A stretch of DNA of 64,000 nucleotides from Dioscorea cayenensis subsp. rotundata (Eukaryota > Streptophyta > Magnoliopsida > Dioscoreales > Dioscoreaceae), in NCBI RefSeq assembly GCF_009730915.1, contig NC_052475.1, positions 20,146,285 through 20,210,284 on the forward strand. The letters run 5' to 3'. Shown piece after piece: positions 1-12,628 of the stretch. A program made the position numbers and the translations under genes. Under the pieces are notes generated by a model. The model made no database searches. It was not told the origin of the DNA and worked only from the letters and a program-made list of their open reading frames with translations. Position 1 is the first letter of the stretch. The number at the start of each line of letters is the position of its first letter.

Positions 1-378
1 NNNNNNNNNNNNNNNNNNNNNNNNNNNNNNNNNNNNNNNNNNNNNNNNNNNNNNNNNNNNNNNNNNNNNNNNNNNNNNNNNNNNNNNNNNNNNNNNNNNN
101 NNNNNNNNNNNNNNNNNNNNNNNNNNNNNNNNNNNNNNNNNNNNNNNNNNNNNNNNNNNNNNNNNNNNNNNNNNNNNNNNNNNNNNNNNNNNNNNNNNNN
201 NNNNNNNNNNNNNNNNNNNNNNNNNNNNNNNNNNNNNNNNNNNNNNNNNNNNNNNNNNNNNNNNNNNNNNNNNNNNNNNNNNNNNNNNNNNNNNNNNNNN
301 NNNNNNNNNNNNNNNNNNNNNNNNNNNNNNNNNNNNNNNNNNNNNNNNNNNNNNNNNNNNNNNNNNNNNNNNNNNNNN
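1..378. other. Assembly gap (N run)
   Basis: All bases are N. The 3' end of the disrupted polyamine oxidase gene, which runs leftwards on the minus strand, would lie in or beyond this gap. Confidence 1.
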
Positions 379-421
379 GGCCCCACAACCTCCTCAAGAA
401 TCTGGCCTGGCACATCGATTC

Positions 422-3361
422 TGCCACACTCCACCCTTTCTATCGAGGTAATGTGGCACCCATCGCTTAAAAATTCTTTAATCGAAACCCATACACCGCT
501 TTAAAACAAAATCAGTACCTACAAATCACAATTTACAACTTCACACCAAATACGTGTCTCAAATACGTAAATACAATAAATACAATATTTCAAATTATGC
601 AGTACAACTCGCTATAAAAGATCACCACACCAATAACTAAGAAAGAAAGAAAGAGGGACCCACCGCAATCCTCGACTCAACCCCGACTCAGCGCTTATAC
701 TCAATCAGTAATATAGGGTCCTCGGCCCTCGCACTACAAAGACATCTCACTGGCTCAGTAGTGGCTTAATAATTTCAAATATTTAAATACAAAGATATAT
801 AAAGCATATAAATACCAACCGGCTCAAATAATTTTCCAACTTTTCCAAAAATACCGAATTCTAGCAAAAATACAATCTTTAAAGAACTCTTGAAAACATA
901 AATTCAACATAGATCAACATCAATTTGATTTTCTCGAAAAACACAAATTTCGTGAGAGACCCGCTCTCATCACAATTCAAAAATAACATAAATCTCAAAT
1001 TCAAAAATACAAAGAATACCCAACACTCACCCAAAGATAACATGGTTCTAGAAAACTCTCTAAACCTTTGCCGTGGTCACGGCTAGGTTCAGAGCCGCCA
1101 AGGAACTCATGTCCTGATCGCTGACCCATCGGTTCACCGGCCGCATACCCCTGGCCACTCGACGAATATCCAACAGTGGCTCTACACTCCCACCGAACTC
1201 GGCCCTCGTAGTCATCAATACCTGTGTCCACCACGCCACCTCTAAAGGTCGGTCTGGGGACCCACTATCGCAGAGTTCGGCCTAGCCCGTCACCATCAAA
1301 AACCATCAAGTAAATACAAGAATAATACCATCCGTAGAGTAAATCATAACACGTGATCCTTTTTCCTGTGACAAGTATTCACATCACGTAAATAAACATT
1401 ATTTTCCACAAAGCCAACGCCAAACGATAATAATGCATAATACCAAGAAAAGCTCCGTATTCACGTATACCATTCCTATACCAGGAATGAAAACCAATTC
1501 TATTAACAATGCCGATAAAACATCTTTAATATGCTCACATGGTTTCGCAAATCACTCCAAATCAAAGCATATATACCCATCAAAATAAATACATGAACCG
1601 AATAATTAAATCACATATACATGTATTTTTACTATTCACAAACTACGTATAATTATACAAAACGAACGATCAATACTAGTTATCACGAACATCAATGGCA
1701 AAACAAATATACGTGATATTTCAACTATATATGAATCAAACATGATAAAATGAAATACTTAAACATTTATTTCCAAAAATACTAGCCATTAAACAATTAT
1801 TTCAAAATAATAATAATTAATCAATTATTTAAAAATAATAGCCACCACCAACTCACTCCGTGTCCTTGAGTTCCTTGCTAGACCGAACCCTCCCAAGCCT
1901 AATCAACACCTCAGCATGATAACATAATAAAAATAAATAAATACGACAACTAAAAATATAATTTATCCCAATAGAAAATGCTAAGAAATCAATAAATCCC
2001 ACTTCTAATCGCCCACTCACCCAATCTGGCTCAAACTCGACTCAGATAACCAAATTGGTCTCCACTCACAATTGCTCAACCTCACCTGGCTAGATTATTA
2101 TGAACCAACTCGAACCAAATGCCCTCAATTCCAATCAACCAAGATCAAATTCACTGAACCAAACTCAAATTCATCGAACTAGTGTTTAATTAAACCAACC
2201 ACCTTGAACCAACTTAATTTTATACAAATTTCGTGAACCAACTTGGTTCGCCCAAAACCCCGTAGCCCAACATCCAAACCAAACCCAAATCAACTTCAAC
2301 CAATTCTAATTCAACCAAACCATTCAAGTCCAACTACACTCAACTTGATTTGATCAAACCCGCACTGCATCAATTCAATTAAACCCAACCACTTCAATTC
2401 TCATCCAAACCCAATTCCAATTCAATTAAACTGAACTCTGGTTAAACCAAATCAAACTCAACTCAATCAATTCAATTCAACTCAACCAAATCAATTTGCT
2501 ACAAACCCAACCAATTTCAATCCAACCATCATCATTAACACCTTAATCATCATAATCATCAACTTAATTAATCAAACCAAACCCTAATCTCGCTATACAA
2601 GAATCATGCTACAGAATTCTGCAATCTCATCCTTGATTTATCATGGATACAAGGTTTTTCGACACAAATTTCATCTCAAAACAACACCCCTCATCATTCC
2701 TCATTAATATTTCTTCAAATTCATCAACATTTTCATCAAATCCAACCATAAATACTATATATATACATGCATACATATATAGCTAAAACAATACAAGGGC
2801 TCTCTTACCAAGCTGTGCTATCCCTCCCATGAGCTCACTCCAACGATCTCCAAGTCCCTCTCCTTAAAACCTCCAATTTCTTCCCATTTCTTCATTCTTC
2901 TCAAGCTATCAGAAAGTGTATGAAGGGAGTAAAGAAGATGAACCATCAAAAATCTAGAGTTTTCTCCAACTTAAGTTTTCAGCCGAAATTCAATTCTTAG
3001 TCCCTCAAAACATAATTTCTACACAACAGTCCTCAAAAACTCCCAAAATGATCCTCGAATTATGAAATAGTATTCTCAAAAGTGTCCTTTCAAATTATCC
3101 ATGTCCCTCGGATTATAAAACAACATTTTAAAAAGATCCCTTCCATCCTACCTTTCGCCCCCCTAGTTTCCATAAACATTTCATGTCCATCCTTTTCATT
3201 TATTCTTTAACCCAAAAATCTTTTAAAAACTTTTTACACTTAGGTCCTTATTCTTTTCACTGAGTTTCTCAACAAGATTAATCAGAAAAAATCTTACTAC
3301 CACTATAAGTAATATCTCGAGTATATTTTCTAACAGCTATCCACGTGTCTGTGGTATTACA
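422..3361 (-). repeat. 3' LTR of the LARD-like element
   Basis: This copy aligns almost end to end with 3858-6814. It contains a low-complexity CAA/TCAA-rich stretch (about 2030-2580) that produces meaningless Asn/Gln/Thr-rich frames. No supported gene lies in it. Confidence 0.85.
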
Positions 3362-3857
3362 ATCCTTCCCTTAAAAATTTCGTCCTCGAAATTTCTAGCA
3401 TTTATCCATCCGATATCACCCGAATTTCACTTACTTGTTCCAAGACCCTGCTTCTCTCATACAACTCGCTCAATAGTAAATAATCACATCTGAAATCACT
3501 CATGTATCGCCTGATCAAAACAACATGCCAAACACACTCTTTGGCATCTTCAAGTCAACTCATTTTGATAAAAACAATCCCGACAAATATCTCACCTATG
3601 ATCCCTCGATCACAAGACACATCGCCACCTTTTTGTCTCAAAATGTCAAAACCTACTATCACCCCTCAATCCCAATACGCAACTTAGGTTTTAAACCCGA
3701 TCGAGACTCTAAATACTTCTATCGGGGCCCTTAACTTTCTCGTCTAATCACTACTAAACCTCTAAGTCTAGACACGACTTCTAAGTTTAGGCCCGCGATC
3801 ACAACCCGTGATCTCTACCAAACCCTGATATCTCAACCTACAACTGATACCAAAAGA
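3362..3857 (-). other. Reduced interior of the LARD-like element
   Basis: This 496-bp stretch runs from the complement of the polypurine tract (3362-3376) to the primer-binding site (complement of 3841-3852). The short open frames at 3502-3734 match nothing I recognise. It looks like untranslated element sequence. Confidence 0.6.
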
Positions 3858-6814
3858 TGTCACACCCACCCCTTTTCATCGAGGTGAAATGTGGCACTCC
3901 ATCGCTTAAAAATTCCCTTTTAACTCGAACCGACACCCCGCTTTAAACAAAATCGCACCTACAAATCACACTTTACAACTTCACACCAAATACAAAGTTC
4001 AAATACGTAAATACAATAAATATCAAATTTCACTGGGTACAACCGCTACAAGATCACCACACCAATAACAAGAAAGAAAGAAAGCAGGACCCACCTGCAT
4101 CCTCGGACTCAACCCTCGACTACGCTTATACTCAATCAGTAATATAGGGTCCTCGCTCCCGCAATTTACAAAGACATTCAATGGGCTTTAGTCAGAGTGC
4201 TTTAATAATTTCAAATATTTAAATACATGATATATAAAGTATATAAATACCAACCGCTCAAATAATTTTCCAACTTTTCCAAAAATACCGTAATTCTAGC
4301 AAAATACAATCTTTTAAAGAACTCTTGAAACATAAATTAACATAGATCAACATCAATTTGATTTTTCTCAGAACACAAATTTCGTGAGAGACCGCCCTCA
4401 TCACAATTCAAAAAATAACATAAATCTCAAATTCAAAATACAAAGAATACCCAACACTCACCCAAAGATAACATGGACTAGAAAACTCTCTAAACCTTCG
4501 CTGCGGGTCAGGGCTAGGTTCGAGACAGCCAAGTGAACTCATGTCCTTAACGCTGACCCATCTGGCTCACCTGGCTACGACCCCTGGCCACTCATGAATA
4601 TCCAGCTGTGGCTCTACACTCCCACATGAACCGGCCCTCGTAGTAATCAATACCAGTGTCCACCACGCCACCTCTAAAAGGCGGTCTGCAGGGGACCCAC
4701 TATCGCAGAGGTCGGGCCTCAGCCCGTCACCATCAAAACCATCAAGTAAATACAAAGAATAATACCATCTCAGAGTAAATCATAACACGGATCCTTTTTC
4801 CGTGACAAGTATTCACATCACGTAAATAAACATTATTTTCCACAAAGCCAATGCCAAAACGAGTAATAATGCATAATACCAAGAAAGCCTCAGATTCACG
4901 ATACCATTCCTATACCAGAATGAAAAACCAATTCTATTAACAATGCCGATAAAACATCTTTTAATACGCTCACATGGTTTCGCAAATCACTCCAAATCAA
5001 AGCATATATACCCATCAAAAATAAATACATGAACCGAATAATTAAATCACATATACATGTATTTTTACTATTCACAACACGTATAATTATACAAAACGAA
5101 TCGTATCAATACTAAGTATCAGCTGAACATCAATGGCAAAACAAATATAAGTGATATTTCAACTATATATGGAATCAAACATGATAAAATGAAATACTTA
5201 AACATTTATTTCCAAAATACTAGCTATTAAACAATTATTTCAAAAATAATAATAATTAATCAATTATTTAAAAATAATAGCCACTACCAACTCACCCTGG
5301 TGTCCTTGAGTTCCTCGCTAGACTCGAACTCCTCCCAAGCCTAATCAACACCTAGCATGATAACATAATAAAAATAAATAAATACGCACAACTAAAAATA
5401 TAATTTATCCCAATAGAAAATACAAGAAATCAATAACTCGACCTCTAATCGCTCCACTCACCCAATCGGCTCAAACCTCGACTCAGATAACCAAATTGGT
5501 CTCCAATTACAATTAAGCCAACTCAATTTGGGCTAGACTATTACTGAACCAACCTCGAACCAAATTTCAATCTCCACGAACCAAGATCAAATTCACCTAA
5601 CCAAACTCAAATTCATCTAACCAGAGTTTAATTAAACCAACCACCTTGAACCAACTTAATTTTTATACAAATTTGCATGAACCAACTTTGTTCGCCCAAA
5701 ACCCGTAGCCCAACATCCAAAACCAAACCCAAATCAACTTCAACCAATTTAATTCAACCAAAACCATTCAAGTCCAACTACACTCAACTTGATTTGATCA
5801 AACCCTGCACTGCATCAATTCAATTAAACCCAACCACTTCAATTCTCATCCAAAACCCAATTCCAATTCAATTAAATCGAACTTGGTTAAACCAAATCAA
5901 ACTCAACTCAATCAATTCAATCTCAACTCAACCAAATCAATTTGGCTAAACCCAACCAATTTCAATCCAACCATCATCATTAACACCTTTAATCATCATA
6001 ATCATCAACTTAATTAATCAAACCAAACCCTAATCTCGTCATACAAGAATTTGCTACAAGAATTCCGCAATCTCATCCTTGATTTATCATGGATACAAGG
6101 TTTTTCGACACAAATTTCATCTCAAAACAACACCCCTCATCATTCTCATTAATATTTCTTCAAATTCATCAACATTTTCATCAAATCCAACCATAAATAC
6201 ATATATATACATGCATACATATACACGCCAAAAACAATACAAGCAAGCCTCTTACCAAGCTCAAGCCATCCTCCCGACGAGCTCACTCCAACGATCTCCA
6301 AGTCCCTCTCCTTAAAACCTCCAATTTCTTCCCATTTCTTCATCTTCTCGGGTTATCAGAAAGGTATGTAGAGGAGAAGAAGATGAACCATCAAAATCTA
6401 GAGTTTTCTCCAACTTAAGTTTTCAGCCGAAATTCAATTTTAGTCCCTCAAAACATAATTTCTTACACAACAGTCCCTGAAAAACTCCCCAAAATGATCC
6501 TCGAATTATGAAATAGTATTCTCAAAAAGTGTCCTTTCAAATTATCCAAAGTGGTCCCCGGATTATAAAACAACATTTTAAAAAGATCCCTTCCATCCTA
6601 CCTTTCAGTCCTCGGTTTCCATAAACATTTCATGTCCATCCTTTTCATTTATTCTTTAACCCAAAAATCTTTTTAAAAAACTTTTACACTTAGGTCCTTA
6701 TTCTTTTCACTTGGGGTTTCTCAACAAGATTAATCTGTAGAAAAATCTTACTACCACTATAGTAATACCCTGAGTATATTTTCTAACAGTTATCCACAGG
6801 TTCAGGGTATTACA
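3858..6814 (-). repeat. 5' LTR of the LARD-like element
   Basis: Second copy of the long repeat (2957 bp versus 2940 bp). It starts TGTCACACCC next to the primer-binding site and ends GTATTACA at the junction with PAO5-like coding sequence at 6815. The open frames at 4567-4755, 5677-5949 and 6079-6343 are shadows within the repeat. Confidence 0.85.
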
Positions 6815-7542
6815 AGATCCATATCATCCCCACTCGATCCAACGGCCACAAAGCTGTACGAACCCATGAACAATGGGTCACTGCCCCCACTTAGTCCACG
6901 TCACCCTCTTAACAAACTTGTTATCGTGGGCCCCAAACCCTTCCAGCGTGGCACGGACCCCACTGATGACGTCATCCTCCACCAATCCCTCCATCTCCTC
7001 CGCCTCCTTCCCCACGAACCACGTGTACACAACCCTCGATCCACCGTTGATCGGCCAGACGGACGGTGATCTCCTCATCCACCATGGGATCTTCTCCACG
7101 TGTCCTCTCGGATGGAAAATCATCTCCATGAACGGGAACTTGCCGCCATCTATGTTATCCAACTCCATGAATAGCTTGTCCACCACGCCAAATCCCAGCC
7201 GTCAGATTGCGTTCTTCTTGAATGATGGAAGGCCAGGATTGAATCTTAGCGAAGAAACCCTTGCTTTCGCTTTCTCTTTTAAACACTCTTTGAGGACGCC
7301 AAGCGAGACTGTGAGGATTACATGATCAGCGATCTCAACGCTCTCATCGTCGAGGAAGACCCTCACCAGCGCCTTTTTCGGCGAAGCCCTGCCGCCATTG
7401 GAGCACCACTCGATGAGCCGGACCTTGCGGCCTAACTGGATTGTGCCCGGCGGGAGCTCGACGGCGAGGTGCTCGGTGATCAGAGAGTAGCCTTTATCGA
7501 TCGGGATGTGATCCCCTGGGAAATCATTGTACTTATCGTTGA

Positions 7543-9833
7543 TGTCACGCCCTAGCCCAACAAGCCGGGTCCACTGACAGATCGGCCGCATCCAATGGAA
7601 CTGGGCCCTACTGGGTGCAAGGCCTCAGATTAACCTGGTCAGAGTCAACCCTAACAAGCAGAACATAAACAATAATATCGACTACAGATAGAGTCACAGA
7701 AACATGGATAATAAGATACGGACTAAGACAGTCCTATATAGTACACAAGTAGTTTACAAGCCAAATAATACAAATAAGATACAAGTCTCACTCATACAGA
7801 ATAAAAAGAACACCCAGGTTTCACAACCTCAAGAACATAAGTTTGGCAAGTCCACAATTACAGAAGAAGCCCCAGAACAACCCACCGATCCTAAGCTTCA
7901 TTTTCTCCAGTGAAAGGAAAAAAATTACAGTAGTACATGAGCCACAAGGGCCCGATGAGGATCACGTAAAAATAACGTAATAATATGTATATAGCGTAAT
8001 AATTAATAATTCGCATGTAATACGTAAATAATCGAAATACACATTACACGCAGAAAATGTATACTGTACATCTCCCTCGATAATGTAAAATCAACAAAGA
8101 CGAAGCTTGATCATCGATCGTGAAGTCGTAATCGTATTAGAATATCAACAAACGAGTCGGATCTTCGATCGCAGTCGAATCGGACACGCATGTCCCTAGT
8201 AGCGCTACTACATAAAAACATGTGCACATGGCTAGGACTTGCTCCTCCCTAGTCAGGGTGAGCCGTAAAATGGAGATGTACTAAAAATCCGCAGAAATTC
8301 AAAATACAGACAACAGAGATATTGAATAAATAATGCAATAATAAAATAAATAATAAATGAAATTATTAAACAATGCAGTAATTAAAATAATAATTATTGC
8401 CAGAAATATAGAATTATACAGCATGAGAGCCTACCCGGCCCGAGCTACACTCGTCGGGTTCACTCAAGTCCCACGCACTAAGATTCTCTACCGAATCTAA
8501 CCCAACAAAAACAAGCTAACTTAGTTTTGCAAGACTTGGGCCGGGTTTTAACTTACAAATAATGTACAAGAGGAAGAACAAGCATTAAAAATAATAATGA
8601 TAATATTACAACCACTCACGTAACCCACAATAATAATTAAAACACCAACCAAATAAAAAGAACAACAAGCACTCTAAGACCAAAATTACCAGGATAGCAG
8701 GAAAAATTCCAAAATGAAGAATCAAGTCTAAGATTTCATGCAATTTAAAGAAACACAGAATCACAAAAAATGCACTAATGCATGGGTTCCAAGAGATATG
8801 GCCTTCAAAGAATTTACACAATTCTAACGAAAGACAAAAACAACCTGCTAATTAGACATCACCTTAAACATGGTTTTAAACCCAACAAAAATAGAACATG
8901 CTTTCAGGTTGTTATGCAACTAAAATTCTCCATGAAAGCTATAAAAATAAAAACCAGAACAAAACTTTCCACTAACCCAAGATTCATAATGAATATATTT
9001 AAATCTATATGCATACACAAACTTAAAGTAATATTAAAATAAATCAACTAAATTATAACCTTGCTGCATACTCACTAATTCAAATTACAAACATGCAAAC
9101 CTATAACCAAATAATTTAACTCATGAATGTATTGGTAGGAATATACATATTTATACGTATAGATATCCGTACAGAATACATAAATAAATACAAGAATTCA
9201 CTTAAGATAATATGCTTACAACAAGCCATAACTTAAGATAAAACATAATTCAATAATTCCATAACAAATTAAATTTCAGAACATCAAGATGCATATAAAT
9301 AAACAGAATATAAATCTAAAAAGAATTAATGAAACCATGCTTTTGAAGGCTTTAGATTACCAACATCATACAATACACACACACATGCAAAATCCTAACA
9401 ACCATATACGAGCATAAATACATAAATATTATCCATACAAAAGCACAAAAACACCGGATCAAAGCTTCAAGGTTGCAGTGTTCACAAGAAGATCAAAGCT
9501 ACACTTATGCATACAAAGATAATTAAGACAAGCTAAAGAAAAAGGCATGGATCTAACCTCCAACCAAAAAGGAAGCAAGATCCCGTGATCAGTAATTATG
9601 GCCACCAAGAAAAACCTCAAGCTCAGAGTTGAAGTGCTTCTAAAGGCAAGCACACACACCCACCTCGTAATTCTAAATCAGCACCAAGCTCTCCTCTTAA
9701 AAGCTAAACAAAACACCGGCCAAATAATTAACTCTATCAAGATCCGGTTTTTAAGGGCAAAGAGACAAAAGTGGGGGCCCACTCACCAATAATCTCAGTC
9801 AAACCAGTCAAAGCTCACTCAGCAAACATTACA
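7543..9833. mobile_element. Solo LTR inserted in the PAO5-like gene
   Basis: The 2291-bp insert begins TGTCACGCCC and ends AAACATTACA. It is flanked by a perfect 5-bp duplication, GTTGA (7538-7542 and 9834-9838). PAO5-like coding sequence resumes on both sides. No second LTR, primer site or coding domain is present, which fits LTR-LTR recombination leaving one LTR. The ends resemble the LARD-like LTR, suggesting a Ty3 relative, but the bodies are not obviously alike. Orientation is probably minus by analogy and is not proven. Confidence 0.85.
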
Positions 9834-10441
9834 GTTGAGGTCCAGATCGTCGAGGTCGTCGGCGGAGGAGTTGACGCGCAACACGTTCTCTTTTTTCAAA
9901 GCGAACACCGCCTTCTGCATCGCCTTCACCGTTCATTCGCCGCTGAGAGACGAGTCTGGACCATGGAAAATTTGGCGAGGAAGGCGTCAAGGCCACGGCG
10001 GAGAAAGGAACCAACACCGGGGCCGGCGCTGGATGGTAACCCGCGGCTGTCGAGGGTTTCCATCAGGGAGGTGAACAGATCCAAAATGGGTTTGGAGATG
10101 GAGGAATCAACGAGACTACCGCCCTCGGCAATGACGATGGTAGGCGGGTTGTCGTTAACGTTGTTGAGGTCGTAGAGAGTGGAGCGTGGATGATCAAAGG
10201 CGCTGATCTTCTTGGCGATTTCATAGATGGGACAGTCGTGAATGCCGTGGATCTAGGTGGCGCCCATCTCGATGCGATCTCCGGCGATCTCAGAGGTATG
10301 TATCCGTCCCCCTATCCTTTTCCCAGCCTCGACGACGGTGAGGTCAAAGAGGTCCGGGTTTGTTGTGTAGAGCCGTTGTGTGGTTGTCAGGCCGGCGATG
10401 CAGGCTCCGACGATGATCACTCTGGGTTTCTTGACCACCAT

Positions 10442-10455
10442 TACTAATTAAGAGC

Positions 10456-10502
<47 letters not shown>

Positions 10503-11169
10503 GTGGTGGTGGTGAGGTGGTGAAAGAGGGAGGACAGTCCATGTTTATCCTGCAACATCTCGGTTTTTTTAGTTGTCACATTTAATTAATTTATATTGAT
10601 TAAAAAAAATTGATTAAAATTAATAGATTATTTATATTTTATAAAAAATTTATTATTTTTTAAAATTATTTATATTTAAAACTATGTTAGTAGAAAATAT
10701 AGTTAATTTTAATTTATTAAAAATTATATAAGTATATTAAATTAAGGATTAAATTTAAAAATTATTTAATATTATACAAAGTTTCTAATGTGATAAATAA
10801 AAAAGAACAGAAAAGAGTTACAAAACATGACATCTAAAAAGAATGGAAGGAGTATTTAAACATCATCAGTAATTTATTGTCTCATTTAAAATTTTAATTA
10901 ATTGTATTTTCATTGACATCATCATTTGTTAGCAGGAGCGTTGCGGGTACATAACTCTCTCTCTCTATATATATATATAAATTATAGGATTAAACTCTAT
11001 AATTTTTACAATGAATGATAAATAATAAATCATATAAAATCACAAGTAAAACTACTAGCTCCACTTATAATGGGAGACGTTGGCCATGGTATTGGAGGAG
11101 CATACAAATGAATAATTAATTAGCTTGAACAGTATTATATTGTTACAGTTTAATTGTCATACATGTCCA
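10442..11169. other. Upstream flank of the PAO5-like gene, AT-rich
   Basis: The first 60 bases carry an (AG)n microsatellite (10457-10499) just upstream of the former start codon, probably in the old 5' leader. The rest is AT-rich non-coding sequence in which I see no gene. Confidence 0.6.
10457..10499. repeat. (AG)n microsatellite
   Basis: An uninterrupted AG dinucleotide run of about 21 units lies upstream of the PAO5-like start codon. Confidence 0.95.
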
Positions 11170-11414
11170 TATAATTATGTACTTTTTATTTTTTTTAATT
11201 CTTCTAATATTTTTGGGTATAATTAAGTTTTTATATTTGATCGAGTTAGATCATTGTAGTCCACGACAGTATTTTTAGGTACAATTAAGTCCTTGTAATT
11301 TATATTTACCTATCTATACAGCATACTAGAATGATCCAATTTGACTAAATAAGAGGATTTAATTGTACTTAAAAATATTACAAGGACTAAAAAAATAAAA
11401 AATACTTAATTACA
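11170..11414. mobile_element. MITE-like inverted-repeat element, copy 1
   Basis: The ends are imperfect inverted repeats about 55 bp long: the left carries TAATATTTTTGGGTATAATT and the complement of the right carries a near match. A diverged element of almost the same length and plan is at 22224-22470. No coding capacity. The superfamily is not determined because I could not fix a target duplication. Confidence 0.6.
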
Positions 11415-11755
11415 AAGATCTGTACACCAATTAAACTACTCCATATAAGATAATACAAGAATAATAATGCATGGGCTTTTTTTTTACCCTTTCTGACGTA
11501 GCAACCAGAAGCCTAAGAAAAGGTTGGCATGAAGATATTTGTTGAAAAGGACACAACTGCCATGTCGTTTCCCTGGTCACGAGGCCAATTAACATGCTTG
11601 TTGATTTCATTTTCCTTTTTAATCAAATGGGTGATATCAGATAATGAAATCAAAAATTAAAAAGCAGGTCCTTAATTGGAAACAAGTTTGAGCCATATTG
11701 ATCTATGCTGCGTAGACTAAGCACTTTGTCTAAATCTCTTTTTTTTATTATTTAA

Positions 11756-12068
11756 GGCCTTGTTTGAATTGATTTATTAAAAAAATATTTTTTTAATTTA
11801 ATAGAAATATTTTTCCAGAGTAAGTTAAGCATTTTTTTTTATATTTTGTGTTTGGCATAGTTTTGTAAAACGTAGTTAGTAAAAATAAGTTAAAAACAGC
11901 TCTGAAGTTTAGTCATGGTTAGCTTTTGAAAAAAAACTATTTTTAAGTTTTTTTTTATAGTTTTTACTTTTGCAGAAAAGACAATACAAAATTTTTTTTT
12001 GAATTCAGAAGCGCTTAACTTATAAAAAAACACATCTTGGTTTTTTAAAAGCTAATCCAAATAAGCTC
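11756..12068. mobile_element. Tourist-like (PIF/Harbinger) MITE
   Basis: The 313-bp element starts GGCCTTGTTTGAATT; the complement of its right end starts GAGCTTATTTGGATT. The trinucleotide TAA flanks both sides (11753-11755 and 12069-12071), as expected for this superfamily. The interior is AT-rich and non-coding. Confidence 0.65.
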
Positions 12069-12071
12069 TAA

Positions 12072-12628
12072 AAAGTTGTTCACTTGTTAAACGCTTATTG
12101 ATTATTGATTATGTAAAATAGAAAGCATATAACTAAATAATTTTGATTTAATTGATACTTATTAAAAAAATAACTTCAAATTATCCTTTTATTAATGTTG
12201 GGGTTTGTTCATTCTGGTATTTAAAAACTATTAACTAATAACTTTATTTATTTATTTATTCGTTCATTTATTTTTAAAAATTATTTCCCAACTCCACTAA
12301 ACAGGAAGTTAAATTAAAATGTTAGTTTTAGGTAAAATTTTTAAGTTACATCTACAACTCTCTTACTATACCAGAGAGTGTTCCATGTTTTTTTTTTACT
12401 TACAACTCTTACGGTAGAAGAGTATTTCCATGTTTTCTCATACCAAAAGTTAAGAATTTAAATTCATGACTAGTCCATAGTTATTAAAAAAATTTAAAAA
12501 AATATAACTTTTACTTAAAAATATTTTGTTTAAAAACATAAATAAATCATCTATAATTAGAAAATGGTAGTTCATTGTCCACCCAAATATCAAAGATTCA
12601 ACTCTCTGCCTCTCTCTCCCAGTGGTTG
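12072..12628. other. AT-rich intergenic sequence before a gap
   Basis: No supported gene. The apparent long frames that enter the gap are created only by N bases. Confidence 0.6.

Larger units (their letters stand above)
422..6814 (-). mobile_element. LARD-like non-autonomous LTR retrotransposon with about 2.95-kb LTRs
   Basis: Two direct repeats, 422-3361 and 3858-6814, start TGYCACACYCC and end GTATTACA. They enclose only 496 bp. Minus orientation is set by two signals. At 3841-3852 the complement reads TGGTATCAGTTG, whose first nine bases match the initiator-tRNA-Met primer site. At 3362-3400 the complement carries the TCGAGGACGAAAT plus purine-tract signature that precedes the 3' LTR of many Ty3 elements. 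No gag or pol is present, so the element would depend on a helper. It sits inside the PAO5-like gene. The flanking pentamers are GATTC (left) and AGATC (right), not a clean target duplication. The repeats differ mostly by 1-3-base indels. Confidence 0.85.
379..10441 (-). pseudogene. PAO5: Polyamine oxidase 5-like gene, broken by two LTR insertions
   Basis: Flavin amine oxidases of this type oxidise spermine and related polyamines; plant PAO5 genes are typically intronless. Three coding pieces are visible: 10441-9834, 7542-6815 and 421-379. The first begins MVVKKPRVIIVG, with the FAD-binding Rossmann turn at residues 11-17, then GGRIHTSE and DRIEMGAT. The second holds the stretches PIDKGYSLITEHLA, ADHVILTVSLGVLK and FGVVDKLFME, and ends with SYSFVAVGSSGDD. 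The last 43 bases are too short to prove but fit the expected continuation. Damage seen: TAG at 10255-10253 replaces the Trp of the GATWIHG motif; the second Gly of the GxGxxG turn is Cys14; there is a frameshift near 9928, TGA at 7204-7202 where the family has Arg, and a frameshift near 6887. A solo LTR (7543-9833) and a LARD-like element (422-6814) interrupt it. Family assignment is firm. The gene is almost certainly inactive, although some frameshifts could be assembly errors. Confidence 0.87.

Noticed and set aside
5677..5949. 90-residue frame rich in Asn, Gln, Thr and Ile
   Set aside because: Low-complexity CAA/TCAA repeats inside the LARD LTR; the sister LTR does not keep the frame.
6873..7325. 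150-residue plus-strand frame
   Set aside because: Antisense shadow of PAO5-like coding sequence, which matches a known family on the minus strand.
9771..10447. Plus-strand frames of 134, 79 and 85 residues
   Set aside because: Antisense shadows of the first PAO5-like segment; GC-rich coding DNA keeps opposite frames open.
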